From: Anaerolineaceae bacterium
Lineage (GTDB): Bacteria > Chloroflexota > Anaerolineae > Anaerolineales > Anaerolineaceae
Length of the DNA: 6,346 nt
NCBI GenBank assembly: GCA_011620465.1
Contig: WOZC01000057.1
Span: forward strand, 1 to 6,346
Reading direction: 5' to 3'
A model generated the notes under the pieces. That model did no database searches, was not told the origin of the DNA, and saw only the letters and a list, made by a program, of their open reading frames with translations. Both the position numbers and the translations under genes were made by a program. Every line of letters starts with the position of its first letter. The first letter of the stretch is position 1. Shown piece by piece: positions 6,082 through 6,346 of the stretch.

Positions 6082-6111
6082 ATGAAACGAGGGGGAATGA
6101 AACGAGGGGGA
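6082..6111. repeat. Two tandem 15-bp direct repeats between divergent promoters
   Basis: The unit ATGAAACGAGGGGGA occurs perfectly at 6082-6096 and 6097-6111, followed by a partial third copy (ATGGA, 6112-6116). The pair lies immediately upstream of both predicted promoters, centred about 44 and 59 bases from each expected transcription start. That position suits a regulator-binding site controlling both directions. A chance slippage duplication remains possible. Confidence 0.7.
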
Positions 6112-6112
6112 A

Positions 6113-6140
6113 TGGAAATTTGCTCGCTTTCGTTTATACT
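6113..6140 (+). promoter_or_regulatory. Promoter for the divergent plus-strand gene, probably leaderless
   Basis: TGGAAA (6113-6118, four of six matches to TTGACA), a 16-base spacer and TATACT (6135-6140, five of six matches to TATAAT). The expected transcript start near 6147 falls only about two bases before the ATG at 6149, and no Shine-Dalgarno sequence precedes that ATG. Both points fit leaderless transcription. Confidence 0.5.
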
Positions 6141-6148
6141 TAATTCAA

Positions 6149-6346
6149 ATGAGCAAGATTGCTGGAAATTCTGCCGCGGTTCTTGACCGCGCTTTCATTT
6201 TGCTGGCACCAGACGAAGTATTAATTTTTGATGATGACCAGGGGTTAATCTCGTCAGACCCTGTGAAAGAATGCGATTCTGACCTGGTCAAATATGCTCA
6301 AACGCTCTCAAAATTGCCCGAATCTTCCTGGCTGCATCTGGCGACG
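6149..6346 (+). CDS. Unidentified gene, 5' part (runs off the right edge)
   Basis: The frame is open from the ATG at 6149 to the window end (66 codons). An in-frame stop at 6098-6100 and the lack of another plausible start make this ATG the best choice. The product begins MSKIAGNSAAVLDRAFILLA, then EVLIFDDDQGLISSDP, then a mostly helical charged stretch. I do not recognise a family. There is no signal peptide, and the moderately hydrophobic segment (residues 15-27) contains charged residues, so it is probably cytosolic. It is divergently oriented to the operon and shares the repeat-containing control region, so it could be a regulator of, or functionally linked to, that operon, but nothing in the visible part shows a DNA-binding motif. 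There is no ribosome site; the start appears to be leaderless. The call rests on the open frame and the well-placed promoter. Confidence 0.55.
   Translation, partial: MSKIAGNSAAVLDRAFILLAPDEVLIFDDDQGLISSDPVKECDSDLVKYAQTLSKLPESSWLHLAT

Noticed and set aside
6082..6116. CRISPR or longer tandem array
   Set aside because: There are only two full 15-bp copies directly abutting, with no spacers. It is better read as an operator or a slippage duplication.
6230..6262. HAD-phosphatase motif I in the divergent gene (FDDDQGLISSDP resembling FDxDGxLxxSxP)
   Set aside because: The glycine after the second Asp is replaced by Gln, the segment lies about 27 residues from the start instead of near the N-terminus, and the rest of the protein is outside the window.

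Overview
The window is bacterial. It most likely comes from a Chloroflexota genome of the Anaerolineae type. The main clue is the lipoprotein at 770-1945, which combines a lipobox, a Pro/Thr-rich linker and two cysteine-framed SH3b-like domains. I regard that pairing as common in that class, but this is recognition from memory, not a search.

Layout, left to right. A 5' fragment of a TldD/PmbA-family peptidase gene (1-564, minus strand, cut by the window edge) has its own promoter (592-619). A gene-free stretch of about 205 bases follows (565-769). Next comes a tight six-gene minus-strand operon, transcribed from about 6045 down to 770. In transcription order it holds: (A) a membrane protein with an N-terminal bacterial PH/GRAM-like domain, (B) its diverged tandem paralogue, (C) a small acidic helical protein, (D) a 222-residue protein of unknown function with a possible restriction-nuclease-like core, (E) a soluble TraD/VirD4-like AAA+ ATPase, and (F) the SH3b lipoprotein. 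Intergenic gaps are 14, 11, 9 and 15 nt, and the last pair overlaps by ATGA. Beyond a divergent control region (6014-6148) with two 15-bp tandem repeats, an unidentified plus-strand gene starts at 6149, probably leaderless, and runs off the right edge.

How the genes may work together (inference). The operon pairs a coupling-protein-type motor that lacks a membrane anchor with two multi-pass membrane proteins and a surface-exposed lipoprotein. It also has two soluble proteins (C and D) that are otherwise unalike but end in nearly the same tail, E-[E/D]-Y-x-Y-G-Y-G-[Y/M]. No relaxase, VirB4-like ATPase, transposase or integrase is visible. One economical reading is an envelope-associated export or DNA/protein-processing machine in which the Tyr-Gly tail is a sorting or docking signal read by the ATPase. 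This is the candidate undescribed system of the window, and no function has been shown for it.
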